A DNA stretch of 64,000 bases, from the NCBI RefSeq assembly GCF_014196615.1, contig NZ_JACIDY010000005.1:124001-188000 (forward strand). The letters are read 5' to 3'. Shown one piece after another: positions 35,367-44,556 of this stretch. Each line of letters starts with the position of its first letter. The stretch's first letter is position 1. Source of the DNA: Novosphingobium fluoreni (lineage in GTDB: Bacteria; Pseudomonadota; Alphaproteobacteria; Sphingomonadales; Sphingomonadaceae). A model generated the notes under the pieces. That model was not told the origin of the DNA. It was given only the letters and a program-made list of their open reading frames with translations, and ran no database searches. Both the position numbers and the translations under genes were made by a program.

Positions 35367-36773
35367 TCATGCATTGTTCGCAGGCGTCACCACGCCGTAG
35401 AGATCATGCGCGTCGGCATCCTCGATCAGGACGTTGACAATGCTGCCTGAAACAAGGCCGGGATCAACCTGCCGCAGATAGACCGCGCCGTCGATCTCAG
35501 GCGCGTCGGCCTGAGACCTTCCGGTAGCGCCGATATCTCCGTCTTCGTCAGGTTCGCCCACGTCATCGATGATGACGGGAAGCACACGGCCAACCTTCGC
35601 AGCCAGCTTGGCCGCGCTGATCGCCTCGGTCTTTTCCATGATGCGGGCGTAACGCTCTTCCTTAACCTCTTCGGGCACTGCGCCGGGAAGATGGTTAGCC
35701 GTTGCACCCTCGACCGGTTCGAAGCGGAAGGCGCCGACGCGATCGAGCTGCGCTTCGTCCAGCCAATCCAAGAGATACTGGAAATCCGCCTCGGTCTCGC
35801 CAGGAAAGCCTACGACGAAGCTGGACCGCACCGCGATATCCGGGCAAATCTCACGCCATTTGCGCAAGCGGTCCAGCACCTTGGCCTCGTTGGCGGGCCG
35901 CTTCATGGCGCGCAGCACGCCGGGTGATGCATGCTGGAAGGGGATGTCGAGGTACGGCGTCAGCAGCCCGTCGGCCATCAACGGGATCACCGCATCCACG
36001 TGCGGGTAGGGGTACACGTAGTGCAGGCGTACCCAGGGCCGTACGCCATCCGGCGCACGCAGCCCGCCCAGCTCGCGCGCCAGGTCAGTCATGTGCGCGC
36101 GCACCTCGCGGCCGTGGAACTGGCGCGGCTCGTGGCCGATATCGACACCGTAAGCGGAGGTATCCTGGCTGATCACCAGCAGTTCGCGCGTGCCGGATGC
36201 AACCAGCTTCTCCGCCTCGCGCAGGACGGCATCGATGCGCCGGCTGGCGAGCTTGCCGCGCAGTTGCGGGATGATGCAGAAGGCGCAGGAATGGTTGCAG
36301 CCCTCGGAAATCTTGAGGTAGCTGTAATGGCGCGGCGTCAGTTTCACGCCGCGATCGTCCGCCGCCTGCGGGATAAGGTCCAGATAGGGCCCCAGTTCGG
36401 GCGGTGCGGCCTGGTGTACCGCCTCCACCACGGCCTCGTACTGGTGAGCGCCGGTTACTGCGAGCACTTCGGGAAAGCGGGCCCGAATCGCCTCTGCCTC
36501 GTTACCCATGCAACCCGTGACGATGACTTGGCCATTCTCGGCGATCGCTTCTCCGATCGCGGCGAGGCTCTCTTCCTTGGCGGAGTCCAGGAAACCGCAA
36601 GTGTTGACCAGTACGACGTCGGCGCCTTCATAGTCCGGGCTCATCGTGTAGCCATCGGCGCGCAGGCGTGTGAGGATGCGCTCGGAATCGACGAGCGCCT
36701 TGGGACAGCCGAGGCTGACCATGCCCACCTTGGGGGCTACGGGGAGTTCTAATGCCATGGAACGCGCGCCCAT
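35367..36773 (-). CDS. rimO: Ribosomal protein S12 methylthiotransferase RimO
   Basis: RimO is a radical-SAM enzyme that methylthiolates an aspartate in ribosomal protein S12. The 468-residue protein has the three domains expected. The UPF0004 domain includes [15 protein letters not shown] and [16 protein letters not shown]. The radical-SAM core has [23 protein letters not shown] (CxxxCxxC). A C-terminal TRAM domain ends in HDLYGVV. An alternative start at 36,758 would drop five residues. It is followed by a terminator and is probably monocistronic. Confidence 0.95.
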   Translation of the reverse strand: MGARSMALELPVAPKVGMVSLGCPKALVDSERILTRLRADGYTMSPDYEGADVVLVNTCGFLDSAKEESLAAIGEAIAENGQVIVTGCMGNEAEAIRARFPEVLAVTGAHQYEAVVEAVHQAAPPELGPYLDLIPQAADDRGVKLTPRHYSYLKISEGCNHSCAFCIIPQLRGKLASRRIDAVLREAEKLVASGTRELLVISQDTSAYGVDIGHEPRQFHGREVRAHMTDLARELGGLRAPDGVRPWVRLHYVYPYPHVDAVIPLMADGLLTPYLDIPFQHASPGVLRAMKRPANEAKVLDRLRKWREICPDIAVRSSFVVGFPGETEADFQYLLDWLDEAQLDRVGAFRFEPVEGATANHLPGAVPEEVKEERYARIMEKTEAISAAKLAAKVGRVLPVIIDDVGEPDEDGDIGATGRSQADAPEIDGAVYLRQVDPGLVSGSIVNVLIEDADAHDLYGVVTPANNA

Positions 36774-36854
36774 ATACCTATTCGTCGATTCTCGCTACCA
36801 TTGCCATGCAGGGGATCACGGCGGGTTTGGGCGCCTGCCGCGTGGGAGATCGAA

Positions 36855-37247
36855 ATGGGACCGGTAAACTGGCTGGCGGTGGTGCTGGCTGCGGCCGTTG
36901 CGGCGGCAGTCGCCATCGGCTGGGGAAGGGCGTTCGGACGCGCCAGCCGCCCATCGCTCGGCCGCCCCGGCAGGGCCGACGGTCCGGCGTGGCTGATCTT
37001 CGTAGTCTTCGCGCTGGCGTCGATCATGATGGGCCACAACTTCGCCCGGCTGGGTGAGGCAGTGTTGGAGGCAAAGCCGTGGCTCTACTTCATGCAAACC
37101 GGCGGGATCGCGCTGTTCTTTGTAATTCCGGCAACGTGGCTGACGCACACCGCCAAGGGCACCGAGCCTATGCAGCGCGTGACAGACGCCCTGGGGTGGC
37201 TGGCGGCCTACTTGGCGATGGGGCTGGTGTTCTGGGTGCTGAGCTAG
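36855..37247 (+). CDS. DUF1761-like membrane protein
   Basis: The 130-residue protein has about four hydrophobic helices. The start MGPVNWLAVVLAAAVAAAVAIGW (partly quoted) is typical of DUF1761. The ATG at 36,855 has GGGAG upstream. Function is unknown. It is divergent from rimO and converges on the ion-channel gene. Confidence 0.7.
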   Translation: MGPVNWLAVVLAAAVAAAVAIGWGRAFGRASRPSLGRPGRADGPAWLIFVVFALASIMMGHNFARLGEAVLEAKPWLYFMQTGGIALFFVIPATWLTHTAKGTEPMQRVTDALGWLAAYLAMGLVFWVLS

Positions 37248-37289
37248 CAGTTCTGCGTTTGCAGGCAGATACCTCCGATGAGGCCAGCC

Positions 37290-38342
37290 TCAGCCATGAG
37301 CGGATCGCCCTTCGTGGGCGCATGTCGGCGTGATCTCGACGACGACGTCGCCTGGCTCCAGTCGCTCTGCGCCCGCTTCCCAGAAACCTATGGCCTGGCC
37401 ATGGCGATAGATTCGCAAGCCCTGGCCGCCACTTTGCAATTCGGATAGCGGCCGACCGATCTCATTCGCTTCGACCGGCCGCTCCACCAGCTGGACACGG
37501 CCGTCCACGGAGGCGAGGTCCGAGATATATTCGGACACGTGCTTACCCTCAGCCGATCCGGCGAGCAGCAGCCCGGTGACGCGAACGGGATTGATGACGT
37601 TGTCCGCACCGGCCTGCCGCGCCAGAACCTCGTTATCGTCGTTGCGGACAACCGTGGTGATCGGCACCTTCGCTGCGAGGTGGCGGGCGGTCAGGATGAT
37701 CAGGATCGAGGTATCGTCTCGTCCGGCCGAGACCAGAATGGCCCGGGCACGCTCGATCCGGACCGCCCGCAAAGTCGCGTCACGGGTGGCATCGCCCTCC
37801 AGCACGTTGCAACCGACTGCACCGGCGGCCTCGAGCCGCGCGGCGTTGCCGTCCACCACCACGATCTCGGCAGGCTTGGTGCCCCGCGCGATCAACTCGT
37901 TCACGGCCTCCGACCCGCTGACGCCGTAGCCCAGCACGACGATGTGATCGGCCAATTGCTCCTGAATGCGGCGCATGCGCCATGTCTCCCAACTGCGCCT
38001 GATGACGAACTGATAAGCGGTGCCGACAAAGATGAAGATCACCGCGAAGCGGATCGGCGTGACGAGTACGGCCTCGATCAGGCGTGATTTGTCGCTGACC
38101 GGGGCGATGTCGCCAAAGCCGGTGGTGGTGATGGAGATCATCGTGAAATAGACGACGTCCAGGAAGCTGACCGCGCCGTCGTGCGTATCGCGCAAGCCCT
38201 CCCGGTCGACCCAGTGGACGATCACGACGATGAAAACCAGGGTCAGCGCCGCGCCCAGTCGTAGGGCCAAATCGCCCCACACCGGCAGGTCCACCGCCCG
38301 GCGCAACGGTTGCGCGGGTTTGCCAAAGACGCGTCGGGTCAT
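37290..38342 (-). CDS. Potassium channel family protein with TrkA-N (RCK) domain
   Basis: This 350-residue protein has a two-helix channel module (LALRLGAALTLVFIVVIVHWV and a second helix from about residue 85). The pore loop carries the selectivity filter TTTGFGD near residue 74. An RCK/TrkA-N Rossmann domain follows (HIVVLGYGVSGSEAVNELI, residues about 132-150), with an acidic residue in VVVDGN, and then a C-terminal TrkA-C-like part. The filter has GFGD rather than GYGD, a known variant. It probably forms a ligand-gated cation channel in the inner membrane. Confidence 0.9.
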   Translation of the reverse strand: MTRRVFGKPAQPLRRAVDLPVWGDLALRLGAALTLVFIVVIVHWVDREGLRDTHDGAVSFLDVVYFTMISITTTGFGDIAPVSDKSRLIEAVLVTPIRFAVIFIFVGTAYQFVIRRSWETWRMRRIQEQLADHIVVLGYGVSGSEAVNELIARGTKPAEIVVVDGNAARLEAAGAVGCNVLEGDATRDATLRAVRIERARAILVSAGRDDTSILIILTARHLAAKVPITTVVRNDDNEVLARQAGADNVINPVRVTGLLLAGSAEGKHVSEYISDLASVDGRVQLVERPVEANEIGRPLSELQSGGQGLRIYRHGQAIGFWEAGAERLEPGDVVVEITPTCAHEGRSAHG

Positions 38343-38433
38343 CGCCGTCGCGCCCCGGTGCGTGGATCACCCTTTATCTCGCCGGCCCTCATCCCGCCAT
38401 AGTGCAGAGATCACCGCGGCTGTCGAGTGTCGA

Positions 38434-39588
38434 TCAGGGGGCCTTGGCCAGCTCCTGCTGTGGGTCCACTGGCGAGCCGTTCTGGCGCACTTCGAAATGC
38501 AACTCATTGCCCTTGGCGCGCCCGGTGTTGCCGACGAGGCCTACGCGCTCACCCGACTTTACTTTCGCGCCTTTCTTGACGTTGATCTTGCTGAGGAAGC
38601 CGTAAGCGGTGTTCCAGCCGTCCCCGTGATCGAGCACCACGAGATTGCCGAACTGCTCGGCTTCGGTTCCCGCAAAGATGACGGTTCCCGCCGCCGCCGC
38701 GCGAACGGCCGCGCCGGCGGGTGCGGTGATATCGATCCCGTCGTGGTGATCCGCGCTCGACGTCGACTTCCAGCCGCGTCGAACCGTGCCGTCTAGGGGC
38801 CAGGCGAAGCGACCCACCGCATTGCCCGCAGGCGCGCGCGCCGCAGCCACGGCGGCATCCGCCACGGCGCTGGCGGTGGCGGCCGTCTTCACAGCGGTCG
38901 AACTGGAAATGCGGTCTGCCTGAGACGGCAACTGCGGGTCGAACACCGTGGGGATCAGCAGTTCCTTCCCCGGGGTGACAGCTGCATCGGGAGAAATCCC
39001 GTTGGCGACGGCGATCTGGCTCCACGGCACGGCGTGCTTGTAAGCGATGGCAAAGCCGGTATCGCCCGGCCTGACCACATAATGGCGCGTGCGCGGGATC
39101 AGCAGCTTCTGGCCTTCACGCACCGAATAGGGCTGCGTCAGGCCATTGGCTTCCGCGATCAGCACACGGGGGACGCGAGCGCGGTTGGCGATGCCGCCCA
39201 GCGTTTCGCCCGGCCCCACGATATGGACGCTTTCCTTTAGCAGCGCGGGATTGTCCGCCGTCTTCAAGGCAGACGAAGTGGCGGCGGGCGATGGCCTGTC
39301 AGCCTTGGTAGTCGCTTTAGCGGCGAAAGAAGCAGCCGCGGCTGTCTTTGCCTGGACCGCAGCTTTGGACGACGCATCACGCGGGATCTTCAGCGTTTGC
39401 CCCAGGCGCAGCGCATAAGGGGCTTTTAGACCGTTGGCCTGCGCCACAGCCGTTGCCTTTACTCCCGCGCGGTTGGCGATGCCGTTCAGCGTTTCGCCTT
39501 CACCGACGACGTGCTCGCTCTCCGTTGCGGGAGAAGCCAGGGCGGGCAAGGGCGCCAGCGCCGCCAGCAAAAAGGCCAAGCGCCTCAT
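38434..39588 (-). CDS. LysM and M23 domain protein (NlpD/EnvC-like)
   Basis: The 384-residue exported protein has a signal peptide (MRRLAFLLAALAPLPALA). Three LysM modules follow, at about residues 25-70, 120-165 and 168-212 (for example HYVVRPGDTGFAIAYKH), then an Ala-rich linker and a C-terminal M23 domain (about 265-375). The M23 zinc-site segments HHDGIDITAPAGA and NELHFEVRQNG are visible, so it may be catalytically active. It overlaps surE by 4 bases. serS, surE and an M23/LysM gene form a common alphaproteobacterial arrangement. Confidence 0.92.
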   Translation of the reverse strand: MRRLAFLLAALAPLPALASPATESEHVVGEGETLNGIANRAGVKATAVAQANGLKAPYALRLGQTLKIPRDASSKAAVQAKTAAAASFAAKATTKADRPSPAATSSALKTADNPALLKESVHIVGPGETLGGIANRARVPRVLIAEANGLTQPYSVREGQKLLIPRTRHYVVRPGDTGFAIAYKHAVPWSQIAVANGISPDAAVTPGKELLIPTVFDPQLPSQADRISSSTAVKTAATASAVADAAVAAARAPAGNAVGRFAWPLDGTVRRGWKSTSSADHHDGIDITAPAGAAVRAAAAGTVIFAGTEAEQFGNLVVLDHGDGWNTAYGFLSKINVKKGAKVKSGERVGLVGNTGRAKGNELHFEVRQNGSPVDPQQELAKAP

Positions 39589-40349
39589 TGCGCGAATTGC
39601 GAAGCCAGCTGCGTCATCGATCCCTCATGCGTCAGGTCGAGATGCAGCGGAGTTACCGAGATGAAGCCTTCGGAGATCGCCTCAAGATCGGTGTTCCGCC
39701 CGGGCGTGTGTTCGATGCCATGCAGGCCGAACCAGAAATACGGAAAGCCGCGCGGATCGACACTTTCGACCAGCGAACCGCGCGCGTAATCATGAAATCC
39801 TTGCCGAACCACCCGTATCCCCCTGACGTCCCCAGCCGCCAACGGAGGGAAGTTTACATTAACCAAGGTGCGGCTGGCAAATGGTGCTTTAAGTAAAGGT
39901 CCTAATACTTTCGCGCCCCAGGCCTCGGCGGCGGCGAATGACACATCCTCGCCTGCATCCTCGCGCGAATAGACCTGGCTTAGCGCGATCGAGCGGATGC
40001 CCGCCAGCGCCCCTTCCAACGCGGCGGAAACCGTGCCTGAATAGGTCACGTCATCTCCCAGATTGGCGCCCCGGTTCACGCCGGACAGGATCAGGTCGGG
40101 CGGGCCGGGCAGCACCTTCCTTAGGCCCATCGTGACGGCATCGGTCGGCGTGCCGGTGACGGAAAAGCGCTTGGGCGCATGCTGGCGCAACCGCACGGGG
40201 CGGGTCAGCGTCAGCGAGTGTCCCGCGCCGGATTGCTCTTCCGAGGGGGCGCAGATCCAGATGTCATCCGAAAGCTGCGCGGCGATCTTTTCCAGCACGT
40301 AAAGGCCCGGCGCGTTGATGCCGTCATCGTTGGTCAGCAGGATGCGCAT
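39585..40349 (-). CDS. surE: 5'/3'-nucleotidase SurE
   Basis: The 254-residue protein has the SurE N-terminus MRILLTNDDGINAPGL with the metal-binding Asp pair. SEEQSGAGHSLTLTRPVR and LILSGVNRGANLGDDVTYSGTV are further family motifs. It dephosphorylates nucleoside monophosphates. The ATG at 40,349 has CAGGA 9 bases upstream and is preferred to the ATG two codons earlier. A 7-bp inverted repeat ATAATTC-CT-GAATTAT overlaps the start region. Confidence 0.95.
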   Translation of the reverse strand: MRILLTNDDGINAPGLYVLEKIAAQLSDDIWICAPSEEQSGAGHSLTLTRPVRLRQHAPKRFSVTGTPTDAVTMGLRKVLPGPPDLILSGVNRGANLGDDVTYSGTVSAALEGALAGIRSIALSQVYSREDAGEDVSFAAAEAWGAKVLGPLLKAPFASRTLVNVNFPPLAAGDVRGIRVVRQGFHDYARGSLVESVDPRGFPYFWFGLHGIEHTPGRNTDLEAISEGFISVTPLHLDLTHEGSMTQLASQFAQ

Positions 40350-40469
40350 AGCCATAATTCCTGAATTATATGATTATTTCCCGCAGAGGGGGGGAACATA
40401 GATACTCGTCCATTTACTCATTACAAAATGAGCCTCGCCGTTCTCATGGTTCTAGGGAACGAGAAAGCC

Positions 40470-41777
40470 CTACCAACGGCGAAAGCCGAGAGCCAATTCA
40501 TAGTCGAATTCCAATCGCTCGATACCGCCCATCCACGGCCTCAGCACGTCCGGCACCCGCACCGAACCGTCCTCATCCTGATAGTTCTCCAGCACGGCCA
40601 CCAGCGTGCGGCCCACGGCAAGGCCCGAGCCGTTCAGCGTGTGCACGAATTCAGTGCGTTTGGAGCCTTCCGGCTTGAACCGCGTATTCATGCGGCGGGC
40701 CTGCCAGTCTCCGCAATTGGAGACCGAGCTGATCTCGCGATAGGCGTTCTGCCCCGGCAGCCAGACTTCCAGATCAAAGGTCTTGCGTGCCGATGCCCCC
40801 ATGTCGCCGGTGCATAGCAACATCTTGCGGTACGGCAGCTCGAGCGCCTGCAGGATCGATTCGGCAGCGCTGACCATCCGCTCGTGCTCGGCCTCGCTCT
40901 CTTCGGGCTTGCATACGGTGACCAGTTCCACTTTCTCGAACTGGTGCTGGCGAATGAAGCCGCGCGTATCCCGCCCGGCCGCACCTGCTTCGGAGCGGAA
41001 GCAGGGCGTCAGTGCCGTCATCCGCAATGGCAGGGCACCGGGATCGAGGATCTGCTCCCTCACCGAATTGGTCAGCGAGACTTCCGCAGTCGGGATCAGC
41101 CAGCGACCATCGGTGGTGTGAAACAAGTCGTCGGCGAACTTGGGCAACTGGCCGGTGCCGAACACGGCATCGTCCTTCACCAGCAGCGGCGGCGCGCATT
41201 CGAGGAAGCCGTTTTCGCCGCTCTGGGTATCAAGCATGAACTGCCCCAACGCCCGGTGCAGCCGCGCCATCGCACCCTTCAGAAACGTGAAGCGCGCGCC
41301 CGCGATGGCTGCGCCCGTCTCGAAATCGAGCCCCAGCGCGGGGCCAAGATCGGCGTGCTCCTTGGGCTGGAACGCGAATGTGCGAGGCGTGCCCCATCGC
41401 GCCACTTCGACGTTTTCGTCTTCGTCCGAGCCATCGGGGGCGTCTGCTGCAGGAAGGTTGGGCAGACGAGCGAGCTCGGCGCGCAGAGCCTCGTCGTGTT
41501 GACGATCTTCCGCTTCCAGAGTGGGCAGCGCCTCCTTGATCTGCGCGACCTCGGCTTTCAACGCCTCGGCCGTTTCCTTGTCGCCCTTGCCCATGGCTGC
41601 GCCGATCAGCTTGGATGCCTCGTTTCGGCGGTTCTGCATTTCCTGCAGCCGGGTCGCCACGCTGCGCCGCTGTTCGTCGATCGCCAGGATGTGCGAAGCG
41701 GCGGCCTCTACACCACGGCGGGCGAGGGCGGCGTCAAAGGCGGCGGGATCGTCGCGGATCAGGCGGATATCGTGCAT
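40470..41777 (-). CDS. serS: Serine--tRNA ligase
   Basis: The 435-residue protein is complete. The N-terminal coiled-coil arm (about residues 30-110) starts after [15 protein letters not shown]. The class II catalytic motifs follow: [21 protein letters not shown] (motif 2, partly quoted), [16 protein letters not shown], and the motif 3 region [20 protein letters not shown]. The ATG at 41,777 is chosen over a longer start with a poor leader. It is the last chromosomal gene before the prophage, whose attachment site lies 87 bases away. Confidence 0.96.
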   Translation of the reverse strand: MHDIRLIRDDPAAFDAALARRGVEAAASHILAIDEQRRSVATRLQEMQNRRNEASKLIGAAMGKGDKETAEALKAEVAQIKEALPTLEAEDRQHDEALRAELARLPNLPAADAPDGSDEDENVEVARWGTPRTFAFQPKEHADLGPALGLDFETGAAIAGARFTFLKGAMARLHRALGQFMLDTQSGENGFLECAPPLLVKDDAVFGTGQLPKFADDLFHTTDGRWLIPTAEVSLTNSVREQILDPGALPLRMTALTPCFRSEAGAAGRDTRGFIRQHQFEKVELVTVCKPEESEAEHERMVSAAESILQALELPYRKMLLCTGDMGASARKTFDLEVWLPGQNAYREISSVSNCGDWQARRMNTRFKPEGSKRTEFVHTLNGSGLAVGRTLVAVLENYQDEDGSVRVPDVLRPWMGGIERLEFDYELALGFRRW

Positions 41778-41863
41778 GGCCGCGCGCCTACCCGCTCGGG
41801 GATGCGTTTTCAACGTCGGAGGGGGTTTAACGCAAGATGTTAAGGGGCCAGCCAGGTCATGGC

Positions 41864-41915
41864 TGGTGGGCGCGACAGGGATTGAACCTGTGACCCCACC
41901 CGTGTGAAGGGTGTA
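41864..41915 (-). other. Attachment site: 3' fragment of tRNA-Val (CAC)
   Basis: Read on the minus strand, this covers an anticodon arm (CACCC-TTCACAC-GGGTG, anticodon CAC), a variable GGGTC, a T arm (ACAGG-TTCAATC-CCTGT), and the 3' acceptor strand CGCGCCC-A-CCA. The 5' acceptor strand (GGGCGCG) and a D arm are absent upstream, so this is not a complete tRNA. It is what a phage leaves when it inserts into the 3' half of a tRNA. The intact tRNA should be re-formed at the right end, outside the window. Confidence 0.85.
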
Positions 41916-42348
41916 AAACGATGATTAGCGGCAGTTTTTCGTCAGGACAAGGCGGAACGTCCAGTGACCAGATCGCGAACATATCAGCATCTGCTGACCA
42001 TATGCTGACCACGCCTGTTCCTGAGGCGTTCCAAGAAAGGGTTCAGGTATGGCAACGCACTTGCGAAGGCATGCTGCCACCCTGGTGCGCGGGTTCGATC
42101 ACCCTTGTCGCGCGCAGAATACACCACCAGCCGGCTGGTGCTTGCAATGGCGTAGACAAGCGCGATTGATCTTGACTGGGTCAATCAGCGGCGAGCCAGC
42201 CGTCCAGTTATTTGGGGCCGTTAGACATGCGGCTAGTAGCTTCAGAAAGCGAGAGTCGGAACATTTCGCCTGTTGCGGTTTTTCTTTGTAGCTCGTACGC
42301 TCCATGAAACTTCACGCTAAGTTCACATGTAGGTCCTAGGGAGAACCC
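41916..42348. other. Non-coding left end of the prophage
   Basis: I see no convincing gene in this stretch; the open frames lack coding character. It contains repeated TGACCA elements near the att site (annotated separately). A GC-rich GTTCCTGAGGCGTTC (42,017-42,031) fits GTTC-N7-GTTC but has no gene context. A near-palindrome TTGACTGGGTCAA (about 42,174-42,186) and an AT-richer region precede the cargo operon at 42,349 and probably hold its promoter. Confidence 0.6.
41963..42011 (+). repeat. Three TGACCA-containing direct repeats next to the att site
   Basis: TGCTGACCA occurs at 41,992-42,000 and 42,003-42,011, and AGTGACCA at 41,963-41,970. They lie within 100 bases of the tRNA fragment on the phage side. 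Short repeats in this position often are arm-type sites for the integrase or an excision factor. That role is inferred. Confidence 0.4.
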
Positions 42349-43140
42349 ATGCAAATCCCCCTTAGAGGCTCTCCGCCGCACCAGCCCATTCTGAGCCCGC
42401 CTCTTTTGCTTCGAGCGCTGGCGGGCATACGTTTTTCCTCGGTTCTCAAGATAGGGGATGAGACCGGAGCAGGCATAGCTGATTTCCAAGACGTGGTTAG
42501 GTCGCTCTATCCATTCGTCCAGTTGGAACATGAACAGGCGCTTCGCTTCGAGGTCAAGCAGGATGGGTCAATTGATTCTTTTCCAGAACGTCATCCCGCA
42601 TGGCGCTTTCAGGATAAGCATAAAAGATGGCGCATGTCGCTGACACCGACGAGTGCCTATCTGGATGTTGGAGCTGATGGATATGATAGCTGGGGGGAGT
42701 TCTCTTCTAGAATGGCGGTGATCGTCGACGCTGTCGCTGAGCATTTCTCGCCCGGCCTGGTGCTCCACAGCGGAGTACGGTATGCTAACCTCGCCTCAGT
42801 CGATGATGGCAAGGATCCGCGCGCGACCTGTGCAAGGGAATTGGTCAGCATCACCGGCAACCCGGACCTAGTGCATGCTGATCTTCAATGGCGGTTTGCA
42901 GTAGACGAGGGACTTCTTATTCTTCGTAGCGGGCTCCTGCCGCCTGGCACGACCTACGATCCAGTAGTCGTTGAACCTCGGCCGGACCGGAATTGGTACC
43001 TCGATATAGACGTCGTCAACGCCGACATGCGGGACTTTGACGCATCTGAAATCAAGCAAAGTGTGGAATCGCAATCTGCGCGAGCACACGCTATCTACTG
43101 CTGGGCAATGTCCGGACCAAGTTCGTCAAAAGTATCATGA
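42349..43140 (+). CDS. TIGR04255-like family protein, first gene of the prophage cargo operon
   Basis: The 263-residue protein resembles TIGR04255. It has an N-terminal PPLLLRALAGIRFSSVLKIGD-type segment, WRFQDKHKRWRMSLTPTSAYLDVGADGYDSW in the middle (quoted in parts), FSSRMAVIVDAVAEHFSP, and SGVRYANLASVDDG. No enzymatic motif is apparent, and the family's function is unknown. The start has GGGAGA 5 bases upstream. GC content here is visibly lower than in the late genes, and the stop overlaps the next gene by 4 bases, indicating a three-gene cargo operon. The location near the att site is typical of accessory or defence cargo. Confidence 0.7.
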   Translation: MQIPLRGSPPHQPILSPPLLLRALAGIRFSSVLKIGDETGAGIADFQDVVRSLYPFVQLEHEQALRFEVKQDGSIDSFPERHPAWRFQDKHKRWRMSLTPTSAYLDVGADGYDSWGEFSSRMAVIVDAVAEHFSPGLVLHSGVRYANLASVDDGKDPRATCARELVSITGNPDLVHADLQWRFAVDEGLLILRSGLLPPGTTYDPVVVEPRPDRNWYLDIDVVNADMRDFDASEIKQSVESQSARAHAIYCWAMSGPSSSKVS

Positions 43141-43706
43141 CCATGGAAGCGACTTACCACACCGCAAAATCCTCTCCGATGGTTGTTGCGATGCCTCGAG
43201 GCGTCGAGACAATGAGCGTCATATCTATGGTCACTAGCGCTGCCCTTCAGCTTTGTAGCTCAAGCACAGGGGGCGGACTGACCTTTTCTACGTCTCGGAT
43301 TGATGACGGTACCGGGTATTCCTTCGTGGGTTGTGCATCTACCCCATTGGATCTTGCCCTCGACGTTTCAAATGAGCTGGAGTTTATCCGCAATGCAAGC
43401 GGACTTACCCGGGACCAGCTTGCCGCTGTACTCGGCGTTAGTAGGCGAACGGTTCAGAATTGGGTGAATGGCGCGCCGGTGCGCCGCCAGCATTATGATC
43501 GCGTGATAGAGGTTTGTGATCATGTCCAAAGCATGCGTTCGCAGCCGGCTTTTAAGATTCGCCAGCGCCTATTTCGTCACTATGGACTAGACGAGACCCG
43601 GACCATCCAGGCATCGTCGCAACCGCCCGTCCTTGCATCGGATGAGCAGCCCTTCGTTCACCATCTGGGCACTCGAAAAACTAAGATGAAAATTCTTAGA
43701 AGATAG
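43137..43706 (+). CDS. HTH (XRE-type) DNA-binding protein of the cargo operon
   Basis: This 189-residue protein has a helix-turn-helix at about residues 82-125: FIRNASGLTRDQLAAVLGVSRRTVQNWVNG is a classic Cro/XRE pattern with a recognition helix SRRTVQNWV. The N-terminal 75 residues are low in complexity, and the C-terminus is basic (TRKTKMKILRR). Its ATG overlaps the preceding stop (ATGA), so it is translated together with the TIGR04255-like gene. It may regulate the operon or direct the partner proteins to DNA. It does not look like a phage CI repressor because it lacks a peptidase domain. Confidence 0.72.
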   Translation: MTMEATYHTAKSSPMVVAMPRGVETMSVISMVTSAALQLCSSSTGGGLTFSTSRIDDGTGYSFVGCASTPLDLALDVSNELEFIRNASGLTRDQLAAVLGVSRRTVQNWVNGAPVRRQHYDRVIEVCDHVQSMRSQPAFKIRQRLFRHYGLDETRTIQASSQPPVLASDEQPFVHHLGTRKTKMKILRR

Positions 43707-43708
43707 GC

Positions 43709-44482
43709 GTGGATGGTAGCACCTCTCCGCTGGACGAATGGCGCCAAGGTGATTTGATCTTGGCGCCATTGGAGTTGCCTATCCTCGTTCTAGAGGACGG
43801 AGAGCCCAGCATTGAGGCTATCGATGCGAGGTATGGCGCTGTAGTGGTATCTCAGTCATGTGACATCGTGCGCGATGTGAATTTACGTCCGTTCGTCCAG
43901 GTAGCGCCTTTAGTGCCAGCCACCCCCGAAGAACTGGCCAGATCGGCAAGGGGCGCCACCCCGACCAGAATCCATCTTCACACTCTTGCAGAACGTGGCT
44001 TACTGATCGACCTAGAAGCGACCGCCACCGTTCATAAGGATATAATAGCAACTTGGCCGCGGGCTGATGGCTGCCAAGACGACGAAGAACGTAGGCAACT
44101 CGGCCTCGCCCTCGGACGACATCGCCACCGATTTGCCTTCCCCAATGACTTCAATGCCGCGGTAAAGCCATTCCGGACGTGGGTAGAGCGCAAGTGGCGC
44201 AAGAATAGCCACCAAGGTGATTTAATACGCGCCACAAGAGAGGTGCGGGTGCAATGCGACGATTGGGACGACGCTAGCTCCGTCCTCTTCCTGATCATTC
44301 TGGAAGAGCACCCGGATGCTACCACACTGCGGGAGTGGCGTGCAGTGGCTGGCGATCTGGAGGGAACGTTGAAGACCGGAATCAAAGACCCTGAGGTCAG
44401 GATCGTGACCTATGACCAAATTTCGGCCAGGGACTACGTCCTTTCAGATAGATTGGACTGGGAAGGCCTCAGCGACGCATAG
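43709..44482 (+). CDS. Unknown protein with SQSCD motif, third gene of the cargo operon
   Basis: This 257-residue protein starts with a GTG 2 bases after the HTH gene stop. The N-terminal part reads EWRQGDLILAPLELPILV and then GAVVVSQSCDIVRD followed by RPFVQVAPLVP. The SQSCD segment at about residues 48-52 is the most distinctive feature. The layout of GD, a central SQxCD and an AP motif recalls small beta-barrel proteins such as the MazF/PemK fold, but this is speculative. A basic segment (TWVERKWRKNSHQGDLIRA) lies at about 150-170. I do not recognise a named family. The operon ends here and is followed by the SOS-type promoter. Confidence 0.6.
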   Translation: MDGSTSPLDEWRQGDLILAPLELPILVLEDGEPSIEAIDARYGAVVVSQSCDIVRDVNLRPFVQVAPLVPATPEELARSARGATPTRIHLHTLAERGLLIDLEATATVHKDIIATWPRADGCQDDEERRQLGLALGRHRHRFAFPNDFNAAVKPFRTWVERKWRKNSHQGDLIRATREVRVQCDDWDDASSVLFLIILEEHPDATTLREWRAVAGDLEGTLKTGIKDPEVRIVTYDQISARDYVLSDRLDWEGLSDA

Positions 44483-44499
44483 CACTTTTACTCTAATGA

Positions 44500-44514
44500 G
44501 AACATATAGAGAAC
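44500..44514 (+). promoter_or_regulatory. LexA-type SOS box (GAAC-N7-GAAC)
   Basis: GAACATATAGAGAAC matches the alphaproteobacterial LexA direct repeat exactly, in an AT-rich intergenic region 43 bases before the start at 44,557. About two chance matches to GAAC-N7-GAAC or its complement are expected in a window this size. The support therefore comes from position and from the AT-rich spacer, not from the match alone. Confidence 0.6.
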
Positions 44515-44556
44515 ATGTTATGTTGATCGCATTGACGATTCGCATAGAGGTCCACG

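Noticed and set aside
41864..41940. Complete tRNA-Val gene at the prophage boundary
   Set aside because: The 5' acceptor strand (GGGCGCG) and D arm are missing; only the 3' part is present.
42017..42031. GTTC-N7-GTTC sequence resembling a LexA box
   Set aside because: The spacer is GC-rich, no gene start lies close, and one or two chance matches are expected in 64 kb; unlike the box at 44,500 it has no supporting context.
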